DNA of 12,552 bases, from positions 1 to 12,552 of the forward strand of contig CAZMGG010000154.1 in the NCBI GenBank assembly GCA_964565715.1. Direction: 5' to 3'. Below are positions 11,389-12,552 of this stretch, piece after piece. Both the position numbers and the translations under genes were made by a program. The DNA is from CAZMGG01 sp964565715. GTDB taxonomy: Bacteria; Planctomycetota; UBA1135; UBA2386. Below the pieces are notes generated by a model. The model saw only the letters and a program-made list of their open reading frames with translations. It was not told where the DNA came from and searched no databases. Within the stretch, counting starts at the first letter, position 1. Every line of letters starts with the position of its first letter.

Positions 11389-12552
11389 TCAGCGCACGTC
11401 GAACACCAGCCCCTGGCCCAGGGCGCGCTGCCCGGTCAGGGCCTGGTCGTTGCCGACGTGGTAGAGGCGCATCACCCCCAGCGGCCCGCACACCGTCGAC
11501 CGCTGCCCCAGGGAGGTCACCAGCAGCAGGGGGTTGGCCGACAGGTCGAAGGCCACCGCCTGGGCGTAGAGCGACATGCCGACGTAGCGGCGCCCCGGCG
11601 GCAGGTTGACCGTGATCCGGCCCACCCCGGCCTGGTCGGCGCCGCCCACCGCGCTGTAGCCGGTGTTGACGTTCACCCAGCAGTCGGGCGCGCCGTACGG
11701 GAACGGCGTGCCGGGCACCGGGCCGAACGGGTTGGCCGGATCGAACAGCCGCACCGGCAGCGGCAGCCCGAACCAGGCGCCCTGGTCGCTGAGGTCGAGG
11801 GCGAGGCTGAACACCCCGTTCGCCGGCATCCCGCTCACCGTCCACGAGTAGGTGCTGCCCGCCACCATGCTGGTGTCGGGCACCACGGTCAGCGGCACGC
11901 TGCGGCTGGTCAGGCACGCCGGCCCCAGGTTGCCGAACGGAGTCGGCGTCCCCGAGCAGTTGCCCAGGTTGTCGACGCGGTAGGTGCCCGCCGGCTGCAG
12001 CTGGATCTGCATCTCCAGCAGCAGGCCGCCGGGCGGCGGCCACGTCGTGCGCACCGGCGAGGCGCCGTAGACCCACGGCTGGTCGAAGGCGAGCACGATG
12101 TTCGGCGCCCGCACGCCCGGCACCGGCGGCTGCGCCGGCAGCACGATGCGGCCGTTCTGGATCACGGTGGCGCGATCGTCGCCCCAGTTGTCGAGGAACG
12201 TGGACGACGATGCCTCCGCCTTGACGTTGGTCGTCGACATCACCATGTGCATGACGATGTACTGCTTGGCGGCGAACGTCGTCGTGCCCGGATCGGTGTT
12301 GTCGGCGCGCACGGCGATGCCGTTGATCACGCGCGGCCCGGTCCACGGCAGCTCCTCCTGGTCGTAGAGGCACTGGAAGCGCACCGGCTGGTTGGTGCCG
12401 AAGGGGATGCTGGAGGCGCTGCCGCCCTCGACGTTGACCATGCTGCGCGGCACCAGGGGGAACTGCTGCGCGGGGAGAGCGACGCCGAGCCCGGCGAGGC
12501 AGAGCGCACCCAGCAGGCAGGCGGGCGGAACGGGCGCGCGGGGAAGGGTCGA
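11389..12552 (-). CDS. Exported protein of unknown function, 5' end outside window
   Basis: The frame is open from the window edge to a TGA at 11389 (387 codons visible); the true start lies beyond 12552. The first visible residues form the hydrophobic core and cut site of a signal peptide: PPACLLGALCLAGLGVALPA, then QQFPLVPRS. Internal GTG/ATG starts at 12453 and 12441 would remove this signal, so they are rejected. The mature protein is beta-rich, with few charges and scattered aromatic residues. Two visible cysteine-containing loops are NCSGTPTPFGNLGPACL and APDCWVNV. Near the C-terminus, RRYVGMSLYAQAVAFDLSANP resembles a motif common in secreted proteins of Planctomycetota. I recognise no enzyme signature; a surface or structural role is inference. 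It precedes ispH on the same strand, separated by two hairpins, so co-transcription is uncertain. Confidence 0.75.
   Translation of the reverse strand, partial: STLPRAPVPPACLLGALCLAGLGVALPAQQFPLVPRSMVNVEGGSASSIPFGTNQPVRFQCLYDQEELPWTGPRVINGIAVRADNTDPGTTTFAAKQYIVMHMVMSTTNVKAEASSSTFLDNWGDDRATVIQNGRIVLPAQPPVPGVRAPNIVLAFDQPWVYGASPVRTTWPPPGGLLLEMQIQLQPAGTYRVDNLGNCSGTPTPFGNLGPACLTSRSVPLTVVPDTSMVAGSTYSWTVSGMPANGVFSLALDLSDQGAWFGLPLPVRLFDPANPFGPVPGTPFPYGAPDCWVNVNTGYSAVGGADQAGVGRITVNLPPGRRYVGMSLYAQAVAFDLSANPLLLVTSLGQRSTVCGPLGVMRLYHVGNDQALTGQRALGQGLVFDVR

Noticed and set aside
8745..11609. 954-residue plus-strand open frame antisense to nadE and ispH
   Set aside because: It is a shadow frame, rich in His, Gln, Arg and Gly with no motif; both genes opposite it are confidently identified. 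Long stop-free antisense frames are expected at this GC content.

Overview
The window is very GC-rich (about 75% in the conserved genes where I counted) and tightly packed with bacterial genes; no tRNA, rRNA, CRISPR array, transposase or phage gene was found. The style suggests Planctomycetota: the large exported protein at the right edge ends in a motif I associate with secreted planctomycete proteins, two further envelope proteins have no family I recognise, and an AsmA-like envelope protein is present. This assignment is inference at moderate confidence.

Layout, left to right. (1) 1-1514, minus: a multidomain family 2 glycosyltransferase running off the left edge. (2) 1602-2363, plus: birA, biotin-protein ligase without a DNA-binding domain. 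(3) 2403-3693, minus: a three-gene operon read right to left, a YjbR/MmcQ-like protein with a lysine-rich tail followed by two DoxX-family membrane proteins whose last 111 codons are identical in DNA. An AT-rich dyad lies upstream of it. (4) 3805-4584, minus: a Fic-fold protein whose HPFxxGNGR signature is degraded. (5) 4621-6885, plus: an AsmA-like protein divergent from the Fic gene, overlapped by a small cysteine-rich CWC-domain gene (6875-7126). (6) 7181-8713, plus: a distinctly lower-GC two-gene unit encoding a membrane-anchored protein and a secreted ten-cysteine protein. Its probable promoter carries an 11-G run between -35-like and -10-like elements. (7) 8727-12552, minus: nadE (glutamine-dependent NAD synthetase), ispH (last step of the MEP isoprenoid pathway) and a 5'-truncated exported protein, in the order exported protein, ispH, nadE in the direction of transcription.

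Housekeeping functions (biotinylation, NAD and isoprenoid synthesis) are interleaved with envelope functions (glycosyltransferase, AsmA, DoxX, exported proteins). The most unusual parts are the sharply bounded identity block in the DoxX pair, the pseudo-Fic protein, and the low-GC two-gene unit behind a G-tract promoter. I see no defence or mobile system that can be named with confidence; the G-tract unit is the best candidate for something undescribed.
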